This document shows, in pieces, positions 47,511-55,402 of a stretch of 55,402 bases of DNA. Numbering within the stretch: the first letter of the stretch is position 1; the number at the start of each line of letters is the position of its first letter. The stretch is from contig NZ_CAMYUE010000015.1 in NCBI RefSeq assembly GCF_947301925.1, positions 1-55,402 on the forward strand, written 5' to 3'. The notes under the pieces were generated by a model. That model did no database searches, was not told where the DNA came from, and saw only the letters and a program-made list of their open reading frames with translations. A program made the position numbers and the translations under genes. Source of the DNA: an uncultured Ruminococcus sp. Its GTDB lineage: Bacteria > Bacillota > Clostridia > Oscillospirales > Ruminococcaceae.

Positions 47511-48713
47511 TTACATATTCATTACTGTATTGATCATGTTACCGCCGTTCATCTTAACGCTTCTCAGAGCTGTATCAAGCTTGACAAGCAGTGAGTTTAC
47601 GTTGAGGCAGTCGCCGGGCAGGTAGTGGTAAACAGCGCCCGAGCAGGGAAGCTGCACCGCAAGGTTGAGCACCTCGTAGGGGCTGCTCATTACGCGCTGG
47701 ATATTCTGCGCGATACCCATTGCCTGGCTCTCGGAGATATTTGAATTGAATACGAAGCAGAACTCGTTGCCTGTGATATTGTAGATCTCGGCAACCTCGC
47801 TGAACTCCTCCTTGAGCTTTTCAGCTACGGAAGCGAGGTACTCGTCGCCGAAGTCATAGCCGTAGGTATCGTTGATGCTTCTGAAGTTATCCATATCGAA
47901 TACCGCGATATTGAATCTGCCTGATTCCAGTCTGTCTGTTATGTCGCTGTCGAGAGCGTAACGGTTCTTCATACCTGTAAGAACGTTCATAACAGCAAGG
48001 TCGCTGGCCTTCTGACGTGTAGCCTTCAGCTTTGCGTCTACCTCTGCCAGGTTCTTCTCTCGCTCCTCCAGCTCCAGTCGAGCCTTCTTTGCTCTCCTTG
48101 CGAAGAGCCATACTGCGATCTCACCGAGGATAGCAACGATCATCATTGCTGTCATGAGACCGAAGGCCATCTTTGTATTCTGCTTGCTCATTCGTTCGGT
48201 ATCAACGTTAACAACGTCGATGGTAGCAACGAGCATTTCCGAAGCGGTGGTCTGGAGAGGATAGATATCCTGCTTCAGGATATAATTCATCTTTTCCTCA
48301 TCGCCGACAGATTCTGTTCCGAGGCTGTCAAGCTTTTCTTTATAAGCCGTAATAAGAGCCTTAGCGTAATTATATCTGTTCTTTACATCTTCCGAAAGGC
48401 CGTCAATGGACTCGAACTGATGCTCTGAAGCAACGATATTTCCGTATCTCTTATTGGTATCGCCCATGACTATTCCCATTTCATCAGGGCTTATGAGTCC
48501 TGCCGCGATACTGAGAGTATCCATATTGATGGACGTGAGCTCATCGTTTATTCTGTTAAGGGCATTCATGGCTCTTCCCGTTTTTCTGGATACCTCCTGG
48601 TTGCCCCAGTAGATCTTTTCAACGAGGAAGGTGTTGATAATATAGATTATAGCGATAAGGATACCCGCAAATATATATGCGCCCGATCCTTTTGACTTTT
48701 TATTCTTTGCCAT
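47511..48713 (-). CDS. membrane protein with degenerate GGDEF domain
   Basis: A 400 aa sensor. Transmembrane helix 1 (about 12-30), an extracytoplasmic helical domain (about 35-185), helix 2 (about 185-208), a coiled coil (LELEEREKNLAEVDAKLKAT), then a diguanylate-cyclase fold (about 235-400: VLTGMKNRYALDSDI, FDMDNFRSINDTYGYDFGDEYL). The active-site loop reads TGNEF where GGDEF is expected, so Gly and Asp are replaced and cyclase activity is doubtful; it may bind nucleotide as a sensor. The ATG overlaps the stop of the sugar-binding protein by 1 nt. Confidence 0.85.
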   Translation of the reverse strand: MAKNKKSKGSGAYIFAGILIAIIYIINTFLVEKIYWGNQEVSRKTGRAMNALNRINDELTSINMDTLSIAAGLISPDEMGIVMGDTNKRYGNIVASEHQFESIDGLSEDVKNRYNYAKALITAYKEKLDSLGTESVGDEEKMNYILKQDIYPLQTTASEMLVATIDVVNVDTERMSKQNTKMAFGLMTAMMIVAILGEIAVWLFARRAKKARLELEEREKNLAEVDAKLKATRQKASDLAVMNVLTGMKNRYALDSDITDRLESGRFNIAVFDMDNFRSINDTYGYDFGDEYLASVAEKLKEEFSEVAEIYNITGNEFCFVFNSNISESQAMGIAQNIQRVMSSPYEVLNLAVQLPCSGAVYHYLPGDCLNVNSLLVKLDTALRSVKMNGGNMINTVMNM

Positions 48714-49819
48714 TAGCCCTCACCTCCATTTGCGATTTCTCCGGCCTTATCGGGATAGAGCATGAGCTGAACATAGTCGTTGGAAATATTATCAGCGTCA
48801 ACGAACAAAGCACCCGTTTCCAGTCTTGTGGGAAGATTTTCGCCTGCGATAGCTTTCTTTGCGAATCTTACGCCGACATATCCTATCATGTAAGGATTCT
48901 GTATTACTGTTCCGTCAAGGACGTGGGTCTTGATGTAGCCCAGCTCCTCTGCATCGGAGTTGAAACCTATAACGAGAATATCATCCTGAAGATCCATGCT
49001 GCTTACAGCATCACAGATACCGAGGGTAGTATTTGTATTGGTTCCGTACATTACGGAGATCTCTCCCTGATGAGCCTCGAGTATCTTCAGAGCTTCTTCC
49101 TTTGCCTTGTCACGCTTAGCGCACTGAGCTCCGAGGATTATGCTCTTCTTATATGCCTCTACCTGAGCGCTTTTTGTCTTTTCAGCATTGTTCTCTTTGG
49201 CATTCATATTAACTATGCCATCCTCAGCCAGACTGGTAAAGGTATTGATAAAGCCTGAAATACGATCTTCTGCCGTTGCCGCTGTATGACCGATGATAGC
49301 AACGTTCTTGAGTCCCTTCAGCTCGGGATCATCCTTTTCAAGCAGTTTTACAGCACTTCTTGCAGCCAATGAACCGCTTTCGGTGTCGGAGCAGCGCACC
49401 AGAGTCAATGCGTCATTGTATTCTGCTCTCGAGTTGATATAAACGATCTTGATACCGCTGTCCTCTGCTCTTTTCAGAGCGTCATTGAGTTCTGTCTTTC
49501 CGTTGGGAGCGATAACGATGGCCTTTGCCTTTTCCTTGATAGCCTTCTGGATATCATCTCCCTGTGTCGAATAGTCGTTATCGCCGCTGGCAACACTGTA
49601 AACGACATTATAGCCAAGCTCCTTGCCTGCGTCCTCAGCGCCCTTCTTTACATCGTCCCAGAAGCTGAGCTGCTGCTTGCCGATAACATAGATGGTGCCG
49701 TCTTCGTCAGCGTTGGGATTGCCGCTCTTGCTGCCGCATCCGCTCGAAAGGAGCATGAACGCAGACAGAGTGCAGGCAGTGAACGCCTTGAAAACACCTC
49801 TTCTGTTTTTCTTGTTCAT
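48713..49819 (-). CDS. sugar-binding lipoprotein (RbsB-like periplasmic binding protein)
   Basis: A 368 aa lipoprotein with signal peptide and lipobox LLSSGCGSK, followed by a type-I periplasmic binding fold (Peripla_BP_4). Seen: QQLSFWDDVKKGAEDAGKEL, IVIAPNGKTELNDALKRAEDSGIKI, GYIKTHVLDGTVIQNPYMIGY. There is no ABC permease or ATPase nearby; instead the gene is fused by overlap to a membrane GGDEF protein. It probably presents a sugar or autoinducer to that sensor's outer domain. ATG at 49819 follows AAGGAGG. Confidence 0.88.
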   Translation of the reverse strand: MNKKNRRGVFKAFTACTLSAFMLLSSGCGSKSGNPNADEDGTIYVIGKQQLSFWDDVKKGAEDAGKELGYNVVYSVASGDNDYSTQGDDIQKAIKEKAKAIVIAPNGKTELNDALKRAEDSGIKIVYINSRAEYNDALTLVRCSDTESGSLAARSAVKLLEKDDPELKGLKNVAIIGHTAATAEDRISGFINTFTSLAEDGIVNMNAKENNAEKTKSAQVEAYKKSIILGAQCAKRDKAKEEALKILEAHQGEISVMYGTNTNTTLGICDAVSSMDLQDDILVIGFNSDAEELGYIKTHVLDGTVIQNPYMIGYVGVRFAKKAIAGENLPTRLETGALFVDADNISNDYVQLMLYPDKAGEIANGGEG

Positions 49820-49846
49820 AACACTGAACCTCCTTATGATCAATTA

Positions 49847-49936
49847 AGCCTGTTCTACCGCAGGATACCTGCCGCGACCCTTTATGCTGATAATGTTCCT
49901 GAATGTCTTAGCTTGCGGTAACACCCCTGTCAGGCT
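49847..49936 (-). ncRNA. structured leader RNA upstream of the binding-protein gene (candidate riboswitch, class unknown)
   Basis: On the minus strand AGCCTG and CAGGCT (49931-49936 and 49847-49852) close a 90-nt domain ending 12 nt before the AAGGAGG. Inside, TACC/GGTA pairs next to the hairpin GCAGG-TAT-CCTGC (49860-49872), with an overlapping alternative pairing TACCGC/GCGGTA. The layout suits control of ribosome access. I compared it by eye with c-di-GMP-I/II, ZTP and cobalamin consensus and found no full match. The flanking gap to 50232 holds no gene. Confidence 0.4.
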
Positions 49937-50232
49937 ACACATTGATATCCATACTCCATTTTATCACATTTCTGACTTAATTTCAACTGTATTTTGCAAA
50001 TCCGTTCTTGCCGCCCTGTACAAAAAAATCAAAAATTTTATATGCAATTTAATCAATTTTATACCTAAAGTTGTTTTGCTTCATTTATTTACAGTATTAA
50101 GACGCGCCCGGAGGGAATGATAATATTTCAAGCCGATATTACGCAGGGTAAAAGCATTTTCAATATTGCACAAACAACCGTCTCCATTTTTGTAAAAGAT
50201 AATTCAAATTTTGTCCGCAAAGCCCTTTTTGC

Positions 50233-50261
50233 TTGACATTAAAATGGAAAAGTGCTATACT
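50233..50261 (+). promoter_or_regulatory. promoter of the TerY-P-type operon
   Basis: TTGACA (50233-50238), 17 bp, TATACT (50256-50261), about 68 bp before the first gene. Confidence 0.8.
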
Positions 50262-50328
50262 ATTCGTGATAACAATATAAAAACGCATTTTATTGCGCTG
50301 CTATATTTTTATGTCAGGAGGAGAGACC

Positions 50329-51372
50329 ATGCAATGCGAGAAATGCAACGCACAACTTGACCCGAAGCTTACTGCCTGCCCCGAATGCGGTGCTCCTGTC
50401 CCGCAGAATATCGAAGGCTTTGAGAATACAATGGAATTCCAGAGAGAGCTAAGGTCTATCGTAGTCAATTACGGCCCCCGCGCTGTTATGAATAAAGACA
50501 GATTCATCGGACTTCTCAGCGACCATATCCCCGATTACGACAAGGAACGCCGCTTACTTATTAATATGTACCGCACGGGCATCCTGAAGATCCTCCTCGG
50601 AGATAAGAACCGCGAGATAGCTGTCATGAAGGCAAAGAGCTATATGCTCGGCGATCTGTTCCTTGCGGAAAACGCTTCGGAATTCGTCATCGCCTGCTAT
50701 ACATACCTGCTGGGCTGGCCCTACGAGTCACATCTGAAGGTCCTCCCCGAAGATGAAAACGGCTCTGAAAAGAAGGAGACCGAAACCAAAAAGAAACCCG
50801 TGGATATCAACGAGATGGTATTTACTCCCCGTAATGCCTTCAAATACAGGCTCAGCGGAAATATCACCATCCCCGACGGATATACAAAGCTTGACGCCTT
50901 CTGCTTCGACAGATTCGGCTCCCTCAGAACCATCAAGCTCCCATCTTCACTGCTTGCCATCGGTGAATACGCATTCTCCTCGTGCAAGCGCCTGAGAGGT
51001 CTGGAGCTCCCCGAGGGTCTGAGGATAATCAAGCAGGGCGCATTCAGCCAGTGCGCGAACCTGGTCGTGGTAAAGATACCCGACGGCGTGCTGGAGATCG
51101 AGGACAGTACATTCTCTTTCTGTACAAGCCTCGAAGTCATCGAGATACCGCCAAGCGTCAGCAGCATCGGCGCGGAAGCCTTCTCGGGCTGTGAAAAGCT
51201 CAGGAAGCTCTACCTCCCCGAGAGCATTAAGTTCATCGACGCCAACGCATTCTCGTATTGCCCCAATCTTACTATATACTGCATCGAAAACTCATACGTT
51301 CATAAATACTGTCTGGCCACCGGAATAAGATACGCCCTCGTGACCTCGGCTGAAGAATATGAGCTTGACTAA
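50329..51372 (+). CDS. zinc-ribbon protein with BspA-type leucine-rich repeats
   Basis: A 347 aa cytoplasmic protein. An N-terminal zinc ribbon (CEKCN and CPECG), a helical middle (about 25-150), a Lys/Glu linker, then five BspA/Treponema-type leucine-rich repeats (about 190-330) with the pattern LP.....IG..AFS.C..L. Such repeats bind proteins; here, without a signal peptide, the partner is probably in the same operon. Start at 50329 follows AGGAGGAG at 7 nt; the longer frame to 50293 has no such site. Confidence 0.85.
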   Translation: MQCEKCNAQLDPKLTACPECGAPVPQNIEGFENTMEFQRELRSIVVNYGPRAVMNKDRFIGLLSDHIPDYDKERRLLINMYRTGILKILLGDKNREIAVMKAKSYMLGDLFLAENASEFVIACYTYLLGWPYESHLKVLPEDENGSEKKETETKKKPVDINEMVFTPRNAFKYRLSGNITIPDGYTKLDAFCFDRFGSLRTIKLPSSLLAIGEYAFSSCKRLRGLELPEGLRIIKQGAFSQCANLVVVKIPDGVLEIEDSTFSFCTSLEVIEIPPSVSSIGAEAFSGCEKLRKLYLPESIKFIDANAFSYCPNLTIYCIENSYVHKYCLATGIRYALVTSAEEYELD

Positions 51373-51393
51373 CAGCGGAAAGGATGAGATCAT

Positions 51394-52737
51394 ATGATAG
51401 AGCTTGAAATAGGTCAGGAGGTCGAGATGGAATTCGGCGGCAAGGCCAAAGTCCTCAGCGTCATCGGCAGCGGCGGTCAGGGTATCGTTTACCTGGTACG
51501 CTTCAACGGCCAGAAATGGGCGCTGAAATGGTACGACATCAATAAGATGGCAAAGCCGGCCGCATTCCGCAAAAATCTCCAGAATAACATAAATGACGGC
51601 CCCCCCAGCAATAAGTTCCTCTGGCCGAAATACCTCACCAAGGAGGCAGAGGACGGTACATTCGGATATATCATGGAGCTCAAGCCCGAGGGCTTCGATT
51701 CCTTCGTGGATATCCTCAATACCTACAAGCTGGAGATCGACCCGCTTACGGGACGTGCGGTAAAGCGCCCCGTAAAATTCAACACCCTCAGCGCTATGGT
51801 CACCTGCGTCATCAATATCGTAAACGCATTCAGACAGCTCCACCGTGCAGGCAAGAGCTATCAGGACCTTAACGACGGAGGCTTCTTCATCAACGTGAAC
51901 ACAGGCGCCGTTCTTGTCTGCGACTGTGATAACATCGCCCCCGACGGAAGCAACTTCGGTATCGGCGGCAAACCGGGATATATGGCTCCCGAGATCGTCA
52001 GAGGCATCGCTCAGCCGAATGTCCAGACGGATAAGTATTCCCTCGCAGTAGTGCTCTTCAAGCTCCTCTTCAGAGGCGACCCCATGGAGGGAGAAAAGGT
52101 GGTCCGCGATGTATGCCTTACAGAATCCTCAGAGCTGAAGCACTACGGCCAGAACGCCGTTTTCGTATATGACCCCAACGACGATTCAAACCGTCCCGTA
52201 AGAGGCATACACGACAATATCATCAAGTTCTGGAGGATATACCCCGATTATATAAAGGACGCCTTCATACGCTCCTTCACAACAGGTATCACCGATCCCA
52301 CAAAGCGTATAATAGAGAATGAATGGCAGAAGCTGTTCATCCGCCTCAGGTCGGAGATAATACAGTGCGGCTGCGGAAGGACAAACTTCAGTTCGATGTT
52401 CATCCATCAGAACGAAAAGACCTTCAAGTGCCCCAAGTGCGGTATGGAATTCGTTACCATCGGATTCAGCAACCGCGATTACCGTACTCCCCTGTACCTC
52501 GGCTGCAAGTTCTATACCTGCGAGATAAGCCCCGAATCCGATGACTTCACAGCCATCGCCGGCGAGCTGGTAGAGAATAAGCTGAAGCCCGGCGTACTGG
52601 GTATCAAGAACTGCTCAGACAGGCAGTGGAAGGCTAAGATGCCCGACGGAGTATTCTACGACATCGCCCCGGGAAAGGGCTTCCCCGTATGGCAGGGGCT
52701 CGAGATCGATTTCGGCGAAGTGAAAGCTAAGATCTGA
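51394..52737 (+). CDS. protein kinase-like protein of a TerY-P triad
   Basis: A 447 aa Ser/Thr-kinase-fold protein. Glycine loop GSGGQGIVY (25-33), Lys45 in WALKWY, catalytic loop YQDLND (Asp158, in place of HRDLKxxN), CDCDN metal-binding region (about 176-180), GYMAPEIV as the APE motif. A zinc ribbon follows (CGCGRTN, CPKCG, about 345-375), then a beta-rich C terminus. The altered catalytic loop is the form I know from TerY-associated kinases, together with a VWA protein and PP2C phosphatase, which are the next two genes. Confidence 0.88.
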   Translation: MIELEIGQEVEMEFGGKAKVLSVIGSGGQGIVYLVRFNGQKWALKWYDINKMAKPAAFRKNLQNNINDGPPSNKFLWPKYLTKEAEDGTFGYIMELKPEGFDSFVDILNTYKLEIDPLTGRAVKRPVKFNTLSAMVTCVINIVNAFRQLHRAGKSYQDLNDGGFFINVNTGAVLVCDCDNIAPDGSNFGIGGKPGYMAPEIVRGIAQPNVQTDKYSLAVVLFKLLFRGDPMEGEKVVRDVCLTESSELKHYGQNAVFVYDPNDDSNRPVRGIHDNIIKFWRIYPDYIKDAFIRSFTTGITDPTKRIIENEWQKLFIRLRSEIIQCGCGRTNFSSMFIHQNEKTFKCPKCGMEFVTIGFSNRDYRTPLYLGCKFYTCEISPESDDFTAIAGELVENKLKPGVLGIKNCSDRQWKAKMPDGVFYDIAPGKGFPVWQGLEIDFGEVKAKI

Positions 52738-52781
52738 ACTGCTTTCCCAAAGCAGTATTACTGAAAGGATGTATGTAAATT

Positions 52782-53657
52782 ATGAGCAATGAACATGTTA
52801 CAGAACCGGAAGTGAACGAAAACCTGAACGTTTCTCCTCTGGACGACTTCGATACAGCAGAAACAGTTTCTCCCGCTCCCGTATCCGACGATAGTATTCT
52901 TGACTTCGATGACGATCCCCTCAGCGCAACAAGCGTTTCAAAGAAAAGCCTTGTTATCTTCTTCCTGATCGATACGTCAGGCTCAATGAAGGGCAAGAAA
53001 ATGGGCGAGCTCAATACCGTTATGGAGGAGCTTATCCCCGAGATACGCCGCGTCGGCGAGGCAGATACCGAGGTCAAGGTGGCCGTCCTCACCTTCTCTA
53101 CAGAGGTAAGATGGATGTACTCCACACCTATCCCGATAGAAGAATTCGAGTGGGCAAGACTCCGTGCAAGCGGCGTTACAAGCATGGGCGCTGCATTCAA
53201 GGAGCTCAATCACAGAATGTCAAGAAACAGCTTCCTGAATTCGCCCTCTCTCTCTTTCGCCCCCGTTATATTCCTTATGACCGACGGTTATCCCTCGGAC
53301 GACTATAAGGAGGGACTCAGAGAGCTCCAGACCAACAGCTGGTATAAGTTCGGCCTCAAGGCCGCTCTCGGTATCGGTCAGGAGGCAAACGACAATATCC
53401 TTGCCGAGTTCACAGGCTCCAAGGATACAGTCGTTCACGCTTATTCAGGCGGACAGCTGGCTCAGATGATAAAGATAATCGCTGTTACATCTTCACAGAT
53501 CGGAAGCAAGAGTATGACTCTCTCCGACGATACCACTCACGAGCTGGGTGAGGAGGATGTTTTCGCAGCTAAACAGAAGCTTCTCGGTCAGCAGATCCAG
53601 GAGCTGGTAAGCACCCAGACCGACGGAGATGACGTCCCCTTCGATACAGGCTGGTAA
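52782..53657 (+). CDS. VWA-domain protein (TerY-like)
   Basis: A 291 aa cytoplasmic protein. An acidic, Ser/Thr/Asp-rich N terminus (1-55) could be phosphorylated by the neighbouring kinase. It is followed by a von Willebrand A domain with an intact metal site: DTSGS (about 69-73), Thr in SGVTSMG, and MTDGYPSDD. A short helical tail follows. TerY-type VWA proteins act with a kinase and a PP2C in phospho-signalling. GAAAGGATG is upstream. Confidence 0.9.
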   Translation: MSNEHVTEPEVNENLNVSPLDDFDTAETVSPAPVSDDSILDFDDDPLSATSVSKKSLVIFFLIDTSGSMKGKKMGELNTVMEELIPEIRRVGEADTEVKVAVLTFSTEVRWMYSTPIPIEEFEWARLRASGVTSMGAAFKELNHRMSRNSFLNSPSLSFAPVIFLMTDGYPSDDYKEGLRELQTNSWYKFGLKAALGIGQEANDNILAEFTGSKDTVVHAYSGGQLAQMIKIIAVTSSQIGSKSMTLSDDTTHELGEEDVFAAKQKLLGQQIQELVSTQTDGDDVPFDTGW

Positions 53658-53694
53658 TAATATCGCAATATTTCGTTAGGAGGACTGAATAATC

Positions 53695-54600
53695 ATGTTT
53701 AACGGCTTCAGCCATTCGGTCATGGGCGCAAGCCATGAAAAGACCAATCTGGTTTGTCAGGACAGCTCTGCTTTCAAGGTGGGCGACCACTACGCTGTCG
53801 CTGTAGTTGCCGACGGCCACGGAAGCAAAAAGCACTTCAGGAGCCACCTGGGCTCAAAGTTCGCTGTTGAGGCCACCATAGAAGCCATCGACAGGTTCTA
53901 CGAGGACCGCGAGGCGCTGGAGGCCAACCTTCCCGCCAACCATAAGCTCATTATCAAAAATATCGAGAAGCAGATAATCTCAAACTGGAATAAGAAGGTC
54001 GAAAAGCATCTGGCTGAAAATCCCGTTACCGATGAGGAGAAAAGTAAATTCACCCCCGAGGAGTTTGAGGCTATCCCTCCCGAGTCGTATTACGGCTCTA
54101 CCCTCGTTGCAGGTATATCGGGTGATAACTATACCTTCGGCGTACAGATCGGCGACGGAAGCCTTGTGGCGCTTTTTGAGGACGGAAGGGCTGTAATGCC
54201 CATGGAATACAACGAGTCCGCCCCCGCCAATGTCACGGCTTCGGTCTGCAACTCAAATGCAGCCTCTTTGTTCAGCAGCTTCTACGCTCCCAACAGGAAG
54301 CTCATAGCTCTGTACGGCTCTACCGACGGCCTCTATACCTCATTCGGAAGCGAGCACGACTTCCTCGATTATCATACCATAATCACAAGTCAGCTCGTTA
54401 ATATCGATACCTTCAAGGAGATAATATGCAATAACCTCACCAAGAGGTCGCGCTTCGGTACAGAGGACGATATCTCGCTCTCATGTATCTATAACGAGAA
54501 CCTCCTGAAGGACAGGATCGACCTTGTGAATAAAAGGGTCACAGAAAACAAGAAGGCAGCCGCCGACAGAAAAGCGGCTATGCTCGAAAAGAACGTCTGA
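53695..54600 (+). CDS. PP2C-family protein phosphatase
   Basis: A 301 aa Mn/Mg-dependent Ser/Thr phosphatase of the PP2C/PrpC type, third member of the TerY-P triad. Seen: NLVCQDSSAFK (motif 1), VVADGHGSKKHF (metal Asp-Gly), YYGSTLVAGISG, QIGDGSLVALFEDG, STDGLYTSF, and FGTEDDISLSCIY for the last metal Asp. It ends in a Lys-rich helix. AGGAGG precedes the ATG. It should reverse the action of the kinase encoded two genes earlier. Confidence 0.92.
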   Translation: MFNGFSHSVMGASHEKTNLVCQDSSAFKVGDHYAVAVVADGHGSKKHFRSHLGSKFAVEATIEAIDRFYEDREALEANLPANHKLIIKNIEKQIISNWNKKVEKHLAENPVTDEEKSKFTPEEFEAIPPESYYGSTLVAGISGDNYTFGVQIGDGSLVALFEDGRAVMPMEYNESAPANVTASVCNSNAASLFSSFYAPNRKLIALYGSTDGLYTSFGSEHDFLDYHTIITSQLVNIDTFKEIICNNLTKRSRFGTEDDISLSCIYNENLLKDRIDLVNKRVTENKKAAADRKAAMLEKNV

Positions 54601-54648
54601 TCCCAAAACGCATAAGCGTTTAATAAATTAAGAAAAGTGGTGTTTGTT

Positions 54649-55402
54649 ATGGAAATAGGTTCTCTCTACAACACAGCCAAGAATTTCGCGGAAACAGTAA
54701 AACACAGCAGGCCCGAGCTTGCGTCGTATGACGCTTGTCTCTGCCTTATCGTCGCCGATTCGGGCGATATCTATTCGGGAGTTTCCACGGTATCCATCAA
54801 TGAGGGTACTGTAGAGGAGGTCCCCGCGGAAAGGATAGCGGTCATGTCCGCTATTACCGCAAAGCACGTCATCGCTAAGCAGATGATCGTTATCTCACTT
54901 GATGATTACAGCTACTTTAAACCCGAGGACGAGGCTATCTCACTGCTTGTGAATTCAAGCGTGGACAACAGCAGCTGTCAGGTGGTGCTCTCCCCCGAGG
55001 AGGCAGTTTCCGCAGCAAGTCTCGCTCCCGCTTCGGCAGCTCCCGACTTCCTCAGCGGCTACGATGAGGCTCCCGAGCAGCTTGGCGCTCCCGCCGAGTT
55101 CGCAAGCGGCTTCGATGTTGACGCTGCAAACCCATTCAATAATGAGGACGCAGGCAAGGCCGACTCGCTCAATTCGCTCTATGAGCATCCCGAGGAGGCA
55201 CAGCAGATGGGCGCCAGCGGTTTCCCGAACCTCTACGCTCAGCAGCCTCAGCAGGGCTATCCCCAGCAGCAGGGCTTCCCTCAGCAGCAGGGTTATCCCC
55301 AGCAGCCACAGGGCTTCCCCCAGCAGCAGGGCTATCCTCAGCAGCAAGGCTTCCCTCAGCAGCAGGGCTATCCTCAGCAGCAGGGCTTCCCTCAGCAGCA
55401 GG
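54649..55402 (+). CDS. deaminase-fold-like protein with Gln/Pro repeats, cut by window edge
   Basis: 251 codons are visible and the frame is still open at the window end. Residues about 1-90 (MEIGSLYNTAKNFAETVKHS, then LCLIVADSGDIYSG and PAERIAVMSAITAKH) follow the pattern of cytidine-deaminase-like folds, but the zinc Cys is Pro in PAER and no PCxxC is seen, so it is probably non-catalytic. An acidic, low-complexity stretch follows, then at least eight Gly-Tyr/Phe-Pro-Gln-Gln-Gln repeats from about residue 205. It belongs to the TerY-P operon. Weak ribosome site. Confidence 0.65.
   Translation, partial: MEIGSLYNTAKNFAETVKHSRPELASYDACLCLIVADSGDIYSGVSTVSINEGTVEEVPAERIAVMSAITAKHVIAKQMIVISLDDYSYFKPEDEAISLLVNSSVDNSSCQVVLSPEEAVSAASLAPASAAPDFLSGYDEAPEQLGAPAEFASGFDVDAANPFNNEDAGKADSLNSLYEHPEEAQQMGASGFPNLYAQQPQQGYPQQQGFPQQQGYPQQPQGFPQQQGYPQQQGFPQQQGYPQQQGFPQQQ

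Noticed and set aside
47511..48713. Active diguanylate cyclase
   Set aside because: The signature loop is TGNEF instead of GGDEF/GGEEF, so activity cannot be assumed.
49856..49874. Possible cobalamin riboswitch B12 box (CAGGATACCTGCC on the plus strand)
   Set aside because: The 13-nt match is exact, but the rest of a cobalamin riboswitch is missing, the upstream plus-strand sequence is antisense to a gene, and the structure fits better as part of the minus-strand leader.
1..55402. CRISPR arrays, insertion sequences and rRNA genes
   Set aside because: I saw no regularly spaced repeats of CRISPR type, no transposase-like ORF and no rRNA motifs in the window.

Overview
The window looks like chromosome of an anaerobic, Gram-positive rumen or gut Firmicute close to Ruminococcus (Oscillospiraceae). 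The grounds are strong AAAGGAGG ribosome sites, TTGACA-17-TATAAT promoters, an [FeFe]-hydrogenase maturase (HydF), a divergent [FeFe]-hydrogenase-like sensor, SpoVA spore genes and DUF families common in that group. Genus is inferred from gene content only; no database was searched.

Layout. 1-18 kb is core-like: argG (cut by the left edge), an LDH/MDH-family dehydrogenase, a SUFU-domain protein, hydF-DUF2809-acyltransferase, an orphan mazF, a Ca2+ P-type ATPase, potABCD, an AEC transporter, a zinc-ribbon membrane protein, a lipoprotein and spoVAD-spoVAE. Two tRNA genes (Met-CAT, Glu-TTC) at 18.2-18.4 kb precede an AT-rich accessory island (about 18.4-26 kb) of genes typical of conjugative elements (DUF4314, Api92/LPD28, pentapeptide-like, Phd/RelB-like). 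It has no integrase or relaxase, contains one frameshifted gene, and carries a hydrolase gene flanked by a 51-bp hairpin repeat. 26-32.4 kb holds a P-loop kinase/methyltransferase/ATPase cluster, an AraC-GyrI regulator, VanZ, an MBL-fold hydrolase, CorA and a DUF4846 protein.

The most interesting part is 32.5-41.7 kb, a radical-SAM peptide (RiPP) locus. Six tandem genes for 39-44 aa precursors, absent from a simple ORF scan, share a leader ending in LEETEAP and a Cys/Gly/Trp-rich core (CGGGCWGIGC type). They are followed on the same strand by a radical SAM/SPASM enzyme, a PqqD-like/M50 membrane protease and a three-gene ABC transporter. Next door are an AgrA/AgrC-like LytTR regulator and GHKL kinase on the opposite strand, and a second operon that starts with a 12-codon ORF. 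Both minus-strand promoters carry the same two 9-bp direct repeats, 21 bp apart and exactly 30 bp from the -10 box, so they probably form one LytTR regulon. The regulator's own ribosome site is separated from its ATG by a 9-bp hairpin.

42-50 kb holds a glycerol-1-phosphate-dehydrogenase-like/HAD pair, the hydrogenase-like sensor with a DivIVA-like coiled-coil partner, and a sugar-binding lipoprotein coupled to a degenerate GGDEF protein behind a structured leader. 50.2 kb to the right edge is a TerY-P-type signalling operon (zinc ribbon-LRR, kinase, VWA, PP2C, then a Gln/Pro-repeat protein cut by the window end).
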